From an uncultured Pseudomonadota bacterium (GTDB lineage Bacteria; Pseudomonadota; Gammaproteobacteria; Steroidobacterales; Steroidobacteraceae), in the NCBI GenBank assembly GCA_903884105.1, contig CAISDJ010000089.1:1-64000 (forward strand): a DNA stretch of 64,000 bases, written 5' to 3'. Of this stretch, positions 26,101 through 38,699 are shown in pieces. The translations under genes and the position numbers were made by a program. Position 1 is the first letter of the stretch; the number at the start of each line of letters is the position of its first letter. The notes beneath the pieces are model-generated. The model was not told the DNA's origin. It searched no databases and saw nothing but the letters and a program-made list of their open reading frames with translations.

Positions 26101-27006
26101 ATGGTAATCAAGAAACCCAGCCTGGGTCGGGGCCTCGGCGCGCTGCTGGGTCAACCGGTCACGGCATCGCGCGCCGACGAGACGCCTTCCGCGCAGCGGT
26201 CCGATGAGCAGCTGCTCAAGGTCCCGGTCGATCTTCTGCAGCGGGGCAAGTACCAGCCGCGACTCGACATGCGTCCCGAGAGCCTGCAGGAGCTTGCGGA
26301 TTCCATCCGTTCCCAGGGCGTGATCCAGCCGGTAGTGGTTCGTCCCGTGGCCGGCGCCGCGCCTGGTCAGCCGCAACGCTACGAGATCATTGCCGGTGAG
26401 CGCCGCTGGCGCGCTGCGCAACTCGCAGGCCTGCATGACATTCCCGCGGTCGTTCGGCTGGTTGGCGATGAAGCGGCGGTGGCGATGGCGCTCATCGAAA
26501 ACATTCAGCGGGAGAACCTCAACCCTCTGGAAGAGGCCCGATCGCTCGAGCGACTCATCAGCGAGTTCAAGATGACGCACCAGGCGGCGGCTGATGCCGT
26601 CGGGCGCTCCAGAGCCGCAGTCTCGAACCTGCTCCGGCTGCTGGAGCTGGCAGACGAAGTGAAGACGCTGGTCGAGGAGCGGCAGATCGAGATGGGACAT
26701 GCTCGGGCCCTGCTCGGTCTCGAGAACCGCAGGAAGCAGGCGGAAGTCGCCGCGCTCGTGGCAAAAAAGGGATTGTCAGTTCGGGACACCGAGGCACTGG
26801 TCCGGCGCATGGTCGCCCCTGGCGCTGCGTCGGCCGCTGCCGACACGCCCAAGGCGGACGCAAACATTCGCAAACTTGAGAACGATCTCACCGACAAGCT
26901 CGGGGCTCGAGTGCAGATTCATCAAGGTGCAAAGGGGAAGGGCAAGCTCGTCATCCAGTACACCAGCCTTGACGAGCTGGATGGCATCCTGGAGCGCATC
27001 CGCTGA
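26101..27006 (+). CDS. parB: ParB (Spo0J) partition protein
   Basis: A 301-residue CTP-dependent DNA clamp. KKPSLGRGLGALLG is the N-terminal ParA-interaction segment. Next come a ParB/Srx-type domain with GERRWRAAQLAG and ENIQRENLNPLEEA, a helix-turn-helix (QAAADAVGRSRAAVSNLLRL) that reads parS, and a C-terminal dimerisation region. It loads at parS near the origin and spreads. ATG 26101 follows the 8-base repeat array. Confidence 0.95.
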   Translation: MVIKKPSLGRGLGALLGQPVTASRADETPSAQRSDEQLLKVPVDLLQRGKYQPRLDMRPESLQELADSIRSQGVIQPVVVRPVAGAAPGQPQRYEIIAGERRWRAAQLAGLHDIPAVVRLVGDEAAVAMALIENIQRENLNPLEEARSLERLISEFKMTHQAAADAVGRSRAAVSNLLRLLELADEVKTLVEERQIEMGHARALLGLENRRKQAEVAALVAKKGLSVRDTEALVRRMVAPGAASAAADTPKADANIRKLENDLTDKLGARVQIHQGAKGKGKLVIQYTSLDELDGILERIR

Positions 27007-27109
27007 CAGGTCCGCCCCGCCGCCGCCCGAATTCAATCACGCAAGGCCAGTACGGCAGCCGACCAATGCAAGGACCGCAGAGCACCCCCCTCACGGAAGA
27101 GCTGGCCGC

Positions 27110-29359
27110 ATGGCACACCTGCCTGCATCCTCGCTGACGCTCGCCGCTCTGCTGGCATCGCAATGGCTGTCGGCCGCCGCTGTCGCCGACATCGTCGTCG
27201 ACGGTCGTCTGGATGAATCCGAATGGCAGGGGGCCATGGCGTGTACCGACTGGGTCCGCACGCAGCCCTTCGCGCTCGACACTCCCCGGAATCGCAATGA
27301 GGCGCGCATGGTCTCGACGCCCGAGGGACTGGCCGTTGCCTTTGTCCTCGAGCAACCCGCCGGCGAGCACCGTACCAAGCCGCGCACCCCGCGCGACGCC
27401 GGAGATTTTCACGGTGACTCCGTCAGCTTCATGGTCGACTTCGATGCGGACGGCCGTGTCGGCTTCGAGTTTTCGGTGGCCCTTGGCGAGGGGATCCGCG
27501 ACGGCCTGATCACCAACCAGAATGAGCGTTCCGCCGACTGGGACGGCGTCTGGCAGCATGCGGTGCGCGAGACCGACAACGAGTGGTTTGTCGAGCTGCT
27601 GATTCCCTGGTCCACCGCCAGCATGCGCGACGGCAACAAGGACCAGCGGACCATCGCGGCCTTCTTCGAGCGCACGCTGTATGACCGCAACGAACGCTAC
27701 GCCTGCCCCGGTGCCAGCATCGAGCGACCCGTGTTCCTGTCCGATTTCAGGCACTACACGATCGAGCAGCATCGCGCGAAGCAGCTCGACATCGTGCCCT
27801 ACGGTACGTGGGTGTCCGACCAGTTGAACGACACCTCGCATTTCAAGATCGGGGCGGACCTGTTCTGGAAGCCTTCCAGTGACTTCCAGCTCGTGGCCGC
27901 GGTGAACCCGGACTTCGGGCAGGTCGAGAGCGACGAGCTCGTCATCAACTTTTCTGCGATCGAAACCTTCTTCACGGACAAGCGGCCCTTCTTCACTGAA
28001 AACCAGGGCGCATTCGACCTGCGCACGCCAGATGACGGACAGCTCATCTACACGCGCCGCGTCGGGGCGGCCTCCGACGATGGCCTGCGCTCGACGTCCG
28101 ACATCGATGCGGCCTTGAAGATCAATGGCAGTGCCGGCAAGGTCGTCTATGGCGCCTTCACGGCCGTCGAGGACCGCTACGGAGATGATCTGGGACGACT
28201 GTTCGCCGCGACGCGGCTTTCCCTGCCGCTCGACGGCTTCCGTCTCGGCCATCTCGCGACGTTTGCCGACCGCCCGGCTCTTGACCGCACTGCGCTCGTC
28301 AATGCCATCGACTACGAAGTGCATCCGCAGGGACGCTGGCGCTGGTCCGGCCAGGTCATTCGATCAGACATCAATGCAGAGGGGATAGAGGCCACCGGTT
28401 ACCAAGCGTGGCTGCAGACGGACTTCAGCCAGACGCTCTCATTGACGCACTCGCTGCAGCTGCAGCACATCGACGACCGCTTCGACATGAACGACCTCGG
28501 CTACCTCGCGCGGAACAATCTGCGGCGCGCAAGCTGGGACTCCCGCTGGACGCGCGCGGGTTTCGTGCCCGGGAGCTGGCTCTCCGGTGAGAACTTCGAC
28601 CTCAAGCTCACTTATCGCGAGAACAGCGACGGTTTGCGCCTGCCCAACTACGCCACGCTCGTGCGCTATACCCAATACGAGAGTGGTTGGCAGGGACACG
28701 AGGAAATCAGTTACGAATCCACGGGGCTTGACGACTTGCTGTCGAGAGGCAACGGACTGGTGCAGGTTCCCCGCCGCGCGTTCGTGTATGGCCGCTACAC
28801 CACGCCGAGGTACGGCGCGTGGCAGCAGGCTTTCGCCGGCTACGCCTTCCGCGGTGGCGCGGACGGCAACGGCTACGAACTCGAGTTCACCAATTCCTGG
28901 TACCCGCGCGACGGGTTGACCTTGAACCTCACACTCTATCCGCGTCGCTCCAGCGAGTGGCTGCTGTGGCAGGACGGGAACCTGTTCGGTCACTACACGG
29001 CGCGGCGCCTCGACGCCTACGGACGGATCGACTGGTTGCCGGCACCTGGCCACGAACTGCGGGTAAAGCTGCAGTGGATCGGCATCAACGCCAGCCCGAC
29101 CGAAGCGTTCCGGACCGCAGGGAAGGGCGATTTGACCCCTACCTCCGACCCCCTCTTGCCCTTCACGGTGAACAACGTGGGTGTCCAGGTCCGGTATCGC
29201 TACCAGCTCGGTCCGTTGTCCGACATCTACGTGGTTTACAGCCGGGGCGGCTTCCAGTTCCGGGACGATGACGACCGGCAGCTGGGGGCTCTGTTCAGTG
29301 ACGCCGACCAGGTCCGCGAAGCCGACCAGATTCTCGTTAAAGTGCGCTATCGGCTGTGA
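27110..29359 (+). CDS. DUF5916 outer-membrane-type protein with N-terminal CBM9-like domain
   Basis: A 749-residue secreted protein. A signal peptide is followed by IVVDGRLDESEWQGA, the opening of a family 9 carbohydrate-binding-like domain (to about residue 215). The rest is DUF5916: many alternating short strands rich in Tyr, Trp and Arg (VVAAVNPDFGQVESDE, FFTENQGAFDLR), ending in an aromatic strand IRVKVRYRL-like terminus (LVKVRYRL). This pattern suggests a C-terminal outer-membrane beta-barrel. ATG 27110 is the first start after parB with a ribosome-binding site (GGAAGAG); the open frame reaches back into parB. Its presence between parB and atpI is an insertion into an otherwise conserved order. 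Confidence 0.78.
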   Translation: MAHLPASSLTLAALLASQWLSAAAVADIVVDGRLDESEWQGAMACTDWVRTQPFALDTPRNRNEARMVSTPEGLAVAFVLEQPAGEHRTKPRTPRDAGDFHGDSVSFMVDFDADGRVGFEFSVALGEGIRDGLITNQNERSADWDGVWQHAVRETDNEWFVELLIPWSTASMRDGNKDQRTIAAFFERTLYDRNERYACPGASIERPVFLSDFRHYTIEQHRAKQLDIVPYGTWVSDQLNDTSHFKIGADLFWKPSSDFQLVAAVNPDFGQVESDELVINFSAIETFFTDKRPFFTENQGAFDLRTPDDGQLIYTRRVGAASDDGLRSTSDIDAALKINGSAGKVVYGAFTAVEDRYGDDLGRLFAATRLSLPLDGFRLGHLATFADRPALDRTALVNAIDYEVHPQGRWRWSGQVIRSDINAEGIEATGYQAWLQTDFSQTLSLTHSLQLQHIDDRFDMNDLGYLARNNLRRASWDSRWTRAGFVPGSWLSGENFDLKLTYRENSDGLRLPNYATLVRYTQYESGWQGHEEISYESTGLDDLLSRGNGLVQVPRRAFVYGRYTTPRYGAWQQAFAGYAFRGGADGNGYELEFTNSWYPRDGLTLNLTLYPRRSSEWLLWQDGNLFGHYTARRLDAYGRIDWLPAPGHELRVKLQWIGINASPTEAFRTAGKGDLTPTSDPLLPFTVNNVGVQVRYRYQLGPLSDIYVVYSRGGFQFRDDDDRQLGALFSDADQVREADQILVKVRYRL

Positions 29360-29518
29360 ATCTCGATATCCGGGCACCCGTTGACAAGGTTCGAATCTAA
29401 TCCTTAGCAAGCAAGGGCTTGGATCGCTTCAGACGACATCGGTCGCGCCTTGCCCGGCCGCGGTTCCCAGGGCGGCATTCCGAAGCGACATCCGCACCTT
29501 TTCTGTCACTTTCATTTC

Positions 29519-29547
29519 TTGAAGCACTGTAAAACGCTGCGTATAAT
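29519..29547 (+). promoter_or_regulatory. Near-consensus sigma-70 promoter of the ATP synthase operon
   Basis: TTGAAG (29519-29524), a 17-base spacer and a perfect TATAAT (29542-29547). Transcription should begin near 29554, about 80 bases before the first atpI start codon candidate. Confidence 0.85.
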
Positions 29548-29601
29548 GCGCGGCCTTTCCCGAGCCGGCCCGCTGGCGGACACGGGGTTTGAAGGACTTT
29601 G

Positions 29602-29649
29602 AACGCCACCCGTCGCTGCCGAACTGGCCTGCACGGTGGCGTTTTTGTT
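29602..29649 (+). terminator. Terminator-like hairpin in the atpI leader
   Basis: AACGCCACCCGT (29602-29613) can pair with ACGGTGGCGTT (29633-29643), with one bulged base and a 19-base loop; TTTTT then G TT follows. The hairpin lies downstream of the strong promoter and its right arm contains the GTG at 29636, so it could stop transcription (attenuation) or hide the start codon. It may alternatively terminate read-through from the DUF5916 gene. Confidence 0.55.
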
Positions 29650-30088
29650 GCCCGCCAACCAGGTGCGAAACAGGCTCGTGAGCGCCAGCCCTTTTACGGT
29701 TGCCAGGCAGCAAGCTGTGCGCGCCTTCCTTTGGCAGGCGGCCATGACCGGCGGCCTCGGGCTGGTTACGGCGATTGCATCGAGCGGCCGCGCGGGAGCC
29801 GCCGTGCTGGTCGGCGGGGGCATTTCGATGCTGGGATCGGCCTACCTCGGGATCGCGCTGTTCAAAGTGCGGCCGGGTATCGAGCCCGGCAAGATGATTT
29901 GGGATGTGTTCCTGAGCTGGGCGATCAAGCTGGGGCTGGTCATGAGCCTGCTGCTGATAGCGTTCACGTCGCGGCAGTTGCCGCCCGCGTTCCTGATGGC
30001 GGGTTTGTGTGGCGCGCTCGTGGCGAGCTGGTTGGCGATGAGTACGGCCGGCCCTGATCGGACTGAATCGGGTCGACGTGATACGTGA
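29636..30088 (+). CDS. atpI: ATP synthase subunit I (AtpI)
   Basis: A product of up to 150 residues with four hydrophobic helices (LWQAAMTGGLGLVTAI, VLVGGGISMLGSAYLGIALF, IKLGLVMSLLLIAF, AFLMAGLCGALVASWL), the UncI/AtpI pattern. It assists assembly of the c-ring and lies first in the operon. No ATG fits; GTG codons at 29636, 29663 and 29678 are candidates. GTG 29636 falls within the predicted terminator-like hairpin, so the later ones may be the real start. Confidence 0.8.
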   Translation: MAFLLPANQVRNRLVSASPFTVARQQAVRAFLWQAAMTGGLGLVTAIASSGRAGAAVLVGGGISMLGSAYLGIALFKVRPGIEPGKMIWDVFLSWAIKLGLVMSLLLIAFTSRQLPPAFLMAGLCGALVASWLAMSTAGPDRTESGRRDT

Positions 30089-30119
30089 CGTGGATAAGTG
30101 AATGGTGGGAGTGAGCGGG

Positions 30120-30977
30120 ATGGCAAGTGCAGGTGGTGCTGAAAAAGAGAGCATGTCCGACTATGTCTCTCACCATCTGACCCATCTCAAGAGCCACGAG
30201 CAGCACTCACTCCTTGATTTCTCGGTGGTCCACTGGGACACCGTCTTCTTCTCGCTCTTCTGCGCTGCCCTCGTCCTGATTTTCCTGCGCCTCGCCGCTC
30301 GCCGCGCCACCGCTGGAGTGCCGGGAAAGCTGCAGTTGACGGTCGAACTGCTGATCGAGTGGGTCAACGAGCAGGCCGGCAGCCTTGTCCACGGTAAGCT
30401 CGATTACATCGCGCCGCTCGCGCTCACCGTCTTCCTGTGGGTTGCGACGATGAACGCGGTCGATCTGTTGCCAGTCGACTGGCTGCCGTCGCTGGCCAGG
30501 CTCTTCGGAATCCATTATCTCCGCCCGCTGCCGACCGCCGACATCAATGGCACCCTCGGCATGTCCGTCGCGGTGCTCGTCCTGGTCCTCTACTACAACG
30601 TCAAGATCAAGGGCGTGGGTGGCTTCGTGCACCAGCTGCTGTGCGCGCCATTCGGCATGGCCAGGATCACGCTGAACCCGCTGTCGTGGCTCGCGGTGCT
30701 CGCACTCGCCTTCGTCAACGTCTTCATGAACCTCGTCGAGTACGTTTCAAACACGCTCTCGCAGGGAATGCGGTTATACGGCAACATGTACGCCGGCGAG
30801 CTGATCTTCTTCCTGATCGCAGGCCTCGGCGGCACCGCCACTGTGTTCGGCATCGGCATGCACTTGTTCACCGGCACCCTCTGGGCCGTGTTCCATATCC
30901 TGATCGTGTTGCTCCAGGCGTTCATCTTCATGATGCTGACGCTCGTTTATATCGGTCAGGCACACGCCAAGCACTGA
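30120..30977 (+). CDS. atpB: F0F1 ATP synthase subunit a
   Basis: A 285-residue, five-to-six-helix membrane subunit. The essential arginine is in GMRLYGNMYAGELIFF, matching Arg210 of the E. coli protein, and ILIVLLQAFIFMML closes the proton half-channel. ATG 30120 was selected for its GGGAG site and because MASAGGAEKESMSDYVSHHL resembles the usual N-terminus; an ATG at 30102 is in frame. It forms the stator proton channel facing the c-ring. Confidence 0.95.
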   Translation: MASAGGAEKESMSDYVSHHLTHLKSHEQHSLLDFSVVHWDTVFFSLFCAALVLIFLRLAARRATAGVPGKLQLTVELLIEWVNEQAGSLVHGKLDYIAPLALTVFLWVATMNAVDLLPVDWLPSLARLFGIHYLRPLPTADINGTLGMSVAVLVLVLYYNVKIKGVGGFVHQLLCAPFGMARITLNPLSWLAVLALAFVNVFMNLVEYVSNTLSQGMRLYGNMYAGELIFFLIAGLGGTATVFGIGMHLFTGTLWAVFHILIVLLQAFIFMMLTLVYIGQAHAKH

Positions 30978-31007
30978 CCTGGCCTCTTTGATTTTCTTGG
31001 TTCTTAA

Positions 31008-31265
<258 letters not shown>

Positions 31266-31342
31266 CGGCAACTTACGGGCGTCGTGAGCTGCGCTGACGC
31301 GCACCTAGCGGCCGGCCTCGCACGGCAAGAGCGGATGTTCCC

Positions 31343-31822
31343 ATGAACCTGAATGCAACGTTGATCGTCCAGACCCTGGTCTTCCTGATCCTGGGATGGA
31401 TCACGATGAAGTTCATCTGGCCGCCGCTGACTGCGGCGCTCAACGAACGGCAGAAGAAGATCGCCGATGGCCTTGCCGCTGCCGACAAGGGCGAGAAGAG
31501 CCTCGTAGAGGCGCAGGCGAACGTCGCCGAGCTCGTGAAGGATGCCCGCGTCCAGGCGACGAAGATCGTCGACCAGGCGAGCCGTCGCGCGAACGAAGTC
31601 ATCGACGAAGCCAAGCTCAGCGCGTCCGCAGAAGGCCAACGCCTCGTGGCGGCTGCCCGCGCGGAAGTGCAGCTCGACCAGAGCCGTGCTCGCGAACAGC
31701 TGCGCAAGGAAGTGGCTGCACTCGCCGTCGCAGGCGCGTCGAAGTTGCTCGGTCGCGAGATCGACGCACGCGCCCACGCGGACCTGCTCGAGAAGCTGGC
31801 CGTCGAACTAGAAAACGGCTAA
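31343..31822 (+). CDS. atpF: F0F1 ATP synthase subunit b
   Basis: A 159-residue peripheral-stalk subunit: one N-terminal membrane helix (LIVQTLVFLILGWITMKFIW) and a long charged, Ala/Glu/Lys/Arg-rich helix forming the parallel coiled coil that reaches the delta subunit. Length and order in the operon are standard. Confidence 0.95.
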   Translation: MNLNATLIVQTLVFLILGWITMKFIWPPLTAALNERQKKIADGLAAADKGEKSLVEAQANVAELVKDARVQATKIVDQASRRANEVIDEAKLSASAEGQRLVAAARAEVQLDQSRAREQLRKEVAALAVAGASKLLGREIDARAHADLLEKLAVELENG

Positions 31823-31853
31823 CCGGCAGTAACAGGTACAACAGAGCTTCACT

Positions 31854-32390
31854 ATGGCCGAAAAAGCCACCATCGCCCGGCCCTACGCGAAAGCGGCGTT
31901 TGCGCACGCGCGTGAGCAGGGCAGCCTGTCACGCTGGTCCGAGGTCCTGGCGACTTCGGGAGCAGTCGTTTCCGACCCCCGCGTAGCGAGCCTGCTCGGC
32001 AACCCCAGGGTCACGCCGGAAGAACTGGTAACCCTGCTGGTCGACATCGGTGGCGTTGGCAGCGACGTCACCTTGCGCAACTACATCACGACCCTTGCGT
32101 CCAATCGCCGACTAGCGCTGTTGCCGGAGATCGCGTTGATGTTCGAGGTGATGCGCGCCGACATCGAGAACGTGGCCGATGTGCAGGTTGTGTCGGCCGT
32201 CGAAATTAGCGATGCGCAGCAGCAACGTCTGGCTGGCGCGCTCAAGAAGCGGTTGCGTCGCGACGTGCGGCTGCACTGCTCCGTGGATGCTTCGCTGCTC
32301 GGCGGCGCCATCATCCGCTCACGGGACCTGGTGATCGACGGCTCGCTGAACGCACGCCTCAAGCGGCTGACGACTGAATTGACGACTTAG
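31854..32390 (+). CDS. atpH: F0F1 ATP synthase subunit delta
   Basis: A 178-residue subunit. [14 protein letters not shown] at the start and [20 protein letters not shown] near the end are the recognisable blocks of the family. It joins the b-stalk to the top of F1 and follows atpF after 31 bp. Confidence 0.95.
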   Translation: MAEKATIARPYAKAAFAHAREQGSLSRWSEVLATSGAVVSDPRVASLLGNPRVTPEELVTLLVDIGGVGSDVTLRNYITTLASNRRLALLPEIALMFEVMRADIENVADVQVVSAVEISDAQQQRLAGALKKRLRRDVRLHCSVDASLLGGAIIRSRDLVIDGSLNARLKRLTTELTT

Positions 32391-32455
32391 GACTTACGGC
32401 GCAGAAGGGCTCCCACCGGGAGAGTCGGCGCAGAGATACGAGGAACCAAAAGGCT

Positions 32456-33997
<1,542 letters not shown>

Positions 33998-34001
33998 TGA
34001 G

Positions 34002-34110
34002 TGGGCAGTGGCTGGTAGCCGGTGGCCGGTGCAGGAGCGCAGAGCGCGCTCTCGCCGCTAGCCGCCTTGTGCCGACCACTGATCACCGTTCACTGACCAC
34101 AGAGCGAAGC
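34002..34110. repeat. Repeat-like spacer between atpA and atpG
   Basis: The gap contains CAGTGGC...GGTGGCCGGTGCAGG on the left and CCGACCACTGATCACC then CACTGACCAC on the right. Degenerate copies of both parts, partly inverted, recur in the atpD-atpC gap at 36434-36495, indicating a small dispersed element rather than random spacer. Confidence 0.5.
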
Positions 34111-34115
34111 GACCA

Positions 34116-34985
34116 ATGCCCGGCGTAAAAGAAATCCGCGTCAAGATTGCGAGCTTCAAGGGCACGCAAAAGATCACCAAGGCCATGGAAATGGTCGCGG
34201 CGAGCAAGATGCGCAAGGCCCAGGAGCGCATGCGCGCGACGCGTCCGTATGCGGAGAAGATCCGCCGCGTGCTCGGACACCTGAGCCACGCCAATCCTGA
34301 CTACAAGCATCCGTTCATGGTCGAGCGGGAAGCGAAGTCGGTCGGCTTCATCATCATCACGACAGACCGCGGTCTGTGCGGCGGCCTGAACGTCAACCTG
34401 TTCAAAGCGGCGATCGCGTCCATCCGTGAATGGCAGAAGCAGGGTGCCTCGGTGTCGCTGTGCCTGATCGGCTCGAAGGGCGTGCAGTTCTTCAAGCGCC
34501 TGTCGGACGCGAAGACGCTGGCTACCATCACGCACCTCGGTGATCGCCCGCGCGCGGCCGACCTCATCGGCACCGTCAAGGTGATGCTGGACCTGTACAA
34601 GGAAGGCAAGGTCGACCGGGTGTTCGTAGTGAACAACGAATTCGTGAACACGATGTCGCAGAAGCCCGAAGTGCGGCAGCTGCTGCCGGTGATCACGTCC
34701 GCGGAGGACGAGGGCAAGCTGCAGAAGATGTGGGATTACATCTATGAGCCATCGGCATCCGATCTGCTGGACGGCATACTGATGCGCTACATCGAGTCCC
34801 AGGTTTACCAGGGAGCGGTCGAGAACGTCGCCTGCGAAATGGCGGCGCGCATGGTCGCCATGAAGAGTGCGACCGACAACGCCGGCAAGCTCATCGAAGA
34901 GCTGCAACTGATTTACAACAAGGCCCGCCAGGCTGCGATCACGAAGGAACTGTCGGAGATCGTCGGCGGCGCGGCTGCGGTTTGA
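34116..34985 (+). CDS. atpG: F0F1 ATP synthase subunit gamma
   Basis: A 289-residue rotary shaft subunit: [20 protein letters not shown] at the N-terminus and [15 protein letters not shown] at the C-terminus are the two coiled-coil ends, with [10 protein letters not shown] in the central domain. Confidence 0.96.
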   Translation: MPGVKEIRVKIASFKGTQKITKAMEMVAASKMRKAQERMRATRPYAEKIRRVLGHLSHANPDYKHPFMVEREAKSVGFIIITTDRGLCGGLNVNLFKAAIASIREWQKQGASVSLCLIGSKGVQFFKRLSDAKTLATITHLGDRPRAADLIGTVKVMLDLYKEGKVDRVFVVNNEFVNTMSQKPEVRQLLPVITSAEDEGKLQKMWDYIYEPSASDLLDGILMRYIESQVYQGAVENVACEMAARMVAMKSATDNAGKLIEELQLIYNKARQAAITKELSEIVGGAAAV

Positions 34986-34998
34986 AGAATTCGGATAG

Positions 34999-36429
<1,431 letters not shown>

Positions 36430-36433
36430 CCCG

Positions 36434-36495
36434 TGGACAGTGGCCGGTGATCAGTGCAGGACACAGCCCGCCGATCACTGGACACTGACCACTGC
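36434..36495. repeat. Repeat-like spacer between atpD and atpC
   Basis: GGACAGTGGCCGGTGATCAG at the left and CCGATCACTGGACACTGACC at the right resemble the atpA-atpG spacer. The complement of the left part matches the right part of that spacer closely (CACTGATCACCG shared). Confidence 0.5.
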
Positions 36496-36506
36496 ACGGA
36501 GTGCTT

Positions 36507-36923
36507 ATGGCTACCATTCACGTCGATATCGTCAGTGCCGAGGGAGAGATTTTCTCCGGCGAAGCTGCCATGGTGTTTGCGCCGGCGGCGATGGGCGAAA
36601 TCGGTATCGCGCCCCGCCATGCCCCGCTCCTCACCACGCTGAAGCCGGGTGAAGTGCGCGTGCAGACGCCGGGCGGCGAAGAGCAGTTCTTCTACGTGTC
36701 GGGCGGTGCACTCGAGATCCAGCCGCACCTGGTCACAGTGCTTGCAGATACGGCCCTGCGTGCGAAGGACATCGACGAAGCTGCCGCCATGCAGGCCAAG
36801 CAGCGCGCCGAAGAGGCGCTCAAGGACCGGGGCGACCAGATCGAGATGGCCGAGGCCCAGATCGAGCTGGCCCGCGCGGTTGCACAGCTGAAGGCCCTCG
36901 AGAAGCTAAGAAAGATCCGATAG
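36507..36923 (+). CDS. atpC: F0F1 ATP synthase subunit epsilon
   Basis: A 138-residue subunit. [19 protein letters not shown] starts the beta-sandwich, [14 protein letters not shown] is conserved, and a helical C-terminal hairpin (residues 90-138) can inhibit the enzyme. ATG 36507 has GGAG upstream; a GTG at 36501 is also in frame. The operon ends at a strong terminator at 36986. Confidence 0.95.
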   Translation: MATIHVDIVSAEGEIFSGEAAMVFAPAAMGEIGIAPRHAPLLTTLKPGEVRVQTPGGEEQFFYVSGGALEIQPHLVTVLADTALRAKDIDEAAAMQAKQRAEEALKDRGDQIEMAEAQIELARAVAQLKALEKLRKIR

Positions 36924-36985
36924 CAGGACGGGTGGCTAAGGATTGCGTGCGGCAACGCGCGTAGCCCAAGCTGCAGCGAATATGA

Positions 36986-37013
36986 GCGCGCCCCATGGGG
37001 CGCGTTTCTTTTT
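36986..37013 (+). terminator. Rho-independent terminator of the ATP synthase operon
   Basis: CGCGCCCCATGGGGCGCG (36987-37004) is a perfect palindrome followed by TTTCTTTTTG, lying 63 bp after atpC. Confidence 0.92.
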
Positions 37014-37103
37014 GTGGCCCCGTTTCTGGAGCCGGGTCACAGAACGGGGATTGTCCCGCAGCATCAGACCTCCTAAAGTTGCGCGCAAGTCGCTCCAGAA
37101 CAC

Positions 37104-38510
37104 ATGCTCGCCAGTCTCCACATGACAACACCCAGCCCCGTCCGGCCCCCGCTGTCCATCGTCATCCTGGCCGCAGGTCAAGGCAAGCGCATGAAGTCGG
37201 ACCTGCCGAAGGTGCTGCAACCGCTCGCCGGCAAGCCGCTTCTTGCGCACGTACTCGACACGGCCAAGCAGCTTTCCGCCGCCGGCATTCATGTGGTTTA
37301 CGGACATGGCGGCGATCGGGTCCGCGAGGTACTCGCGCACGAGCCCGTGCAGTGGGCGCTGCAGGCAGAGCAGCTCGGTACCGGCCATGCCGTCGCACAG
37401 GCATTGCCGGCCATTCCCGATGACCATCTCGTCCTTATCCTGTTCGGCGATGTGCCCCTGATCAAGTCGGAGACACTAGAGCAATTGCTGGCAAGCGTTG
37501 ATGATCAGTCCATCGGCATGCTGAGCGTGATCCTGCGAGATCCCACGGGGTATGGCCGCGTCATTCGCGATCATGCCGGGCACGTCGTGCGTATCGTCGA
37601 GCACAAGGATGCCAATACCAAGGAACGCACCGTTCCCGAAGGCAATACCGGGGTCATGGCCGTGCGGGCGCAATCGCTGCGCAAGTGGCTCGGGGCGCTC
37701 AAGAACGACAATACGCAGCGCGAGTACTACCTCACCGACATCGTCTCGATGGCAGTTCGCGAAGGCCTGCGAGTCAAGGCGGTCCCAGCACCTACTGAAA
37801 TTGAGGTACTCGGAGCCAACGATCGCACACAACTGGCCCAGCTGGAGACTGCATTGCGATCCGAACGCGCAACCCATTTGTTGGTCGCCGGAGCCATTCT
37901 CGCCGACCCGTTGCGCGTCGATGTCCGCGGCGACGTAACAATTGGCCGGGACGTGTTCATTGACGTAAACGTCGTGCTGGTCGGCAATGTCAGGCTGGGC
38001 GACCGCGCGCATATCGGACCGAACTGCTACCTAGAAGACTGCGAAATAGGCTCTGACACCAGACTGTTTCCGAACTGTGTAGTCACGAAAACCACGATTG
38101 GCGCAGCCTGTTCCATTGGCCCGTTTGCGCGTTTCCGTCCAGGCGCCAGACTGGAAGAGGGCGTTCACATAGGTAACTTCGTCGAGGTCAAGAATAGCCA
38201 TGTGGGCAAGGGCAGCAAGGCAAACCATCTTTCGTACCTCGGTGATGCCACCATAGGGGAGAAAGTAAACGTCGGGGCCGGGACTATTACCTGCAACTAC
38301 GATGGCGCAAACAAATATCGTACCGAGATTGGCGACGGCAGCTTTATCGGTTCAGGCACCATGCTCGTGGCGCCCATCACGGTGGGCGCCAATGCCACCA
38401 TCGGTGCCGGTTCAACGTTGACCAAGAACGCTCCGGAGGGAAAGCTGACCCTGGAGCGAGCCAAGCAGATGACCATCGAAGGGTGGAAGCGGCCTAAGAA
38501 AAAGACTTAG
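37104..38510 (+). CDS. glmU: GlmU bifunctional UDP-GlcNAc pyrophosphorylase / glucosamine-1-P acetyltransferase
   Basis: A 468-residue two-domain enzyme: an N-terminal uridylyltransferase with ILAAGQGKRMKSDLPKV and a C-terminal left-handed beta-helix of hexapeptide repeats (from about residue 260) with NYDGANKYRTEIGDGSFIGS. It makes UDP-GlcNAc for peptidoglycan and LPS. ATG 37122 is an alternative start; neither has a clear ribosome-binding site. Confidence 0.96.
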   Translation: MLASLHMTTPSPVRPPLSIVILAAGQGKRMKSDLPKVLQPLAGKPLLAHVLDTAKQLSAAGIHVVYGHGGDRVREVLAHEPVQWALQAEQLGTGHAVAQALPAIPDDHLVLILFGDVPLIKSETLEQLLASVDDQSIGMLSVILRDPTGYGRVIRDHAGHVVRIVEHKDANTKERTVPEGNTGVMAVRAQSLRKWLGALKNDNTQREYYLTDIVSMAVREGLRVKAVPAPTEIEVLGANDRTQLAQLETALRSERATHLLVAGAILADPLRVDVRGDVTIGRDVFIDVNVVLVGNVRLGDRAHIGPNCYLEDCEIGSDTRLFPNCVVTKTTIGAACSIGPFARFRPGARLEEGVHIGNFVEVKNSHVGKGSKANHLSYLGDATIGEKVNVGAGTITCNYDGANKYRTEIGDGSFIGSGTMLVAPITVGANATIGAGSTLTKNAPEGKLTLERAKQMTIEGWKRPKKKT

Positions 38511-38699
38511 GTCACGGGCTGCAGGCTCCAGCGAGAAAGAACTCCAAAGTCCCTGACGCTCGGAGCATCCGCCGCCTCTCCTGACTGTAGCCTTATAGCC
38601 TCGCTCTCGCCCGCGCCAACCTGTGACGTCCGCGACATAATTCCGGCGCCCCCTTCCGGTAGAATGCCGCAACCTGTCAAAAAGAAAGGCTGAATCTGC

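Noticed and set aside
26951-28324. 457-codon minus-strand frame opposite the DUF5916 gene
   Set aside because: Shadow of a high-GC gene; no motif, and the plus-strand product has a signal peptide and clear family pattern.
30089-30097. DnaA-box-like CGTGGATAA between atpI and atpB
   Set aside because: A single copy with a mismatch to TTATCCACA, inside an operon spacer, without an AT-rich region or further boxes; not evidence for an origin.
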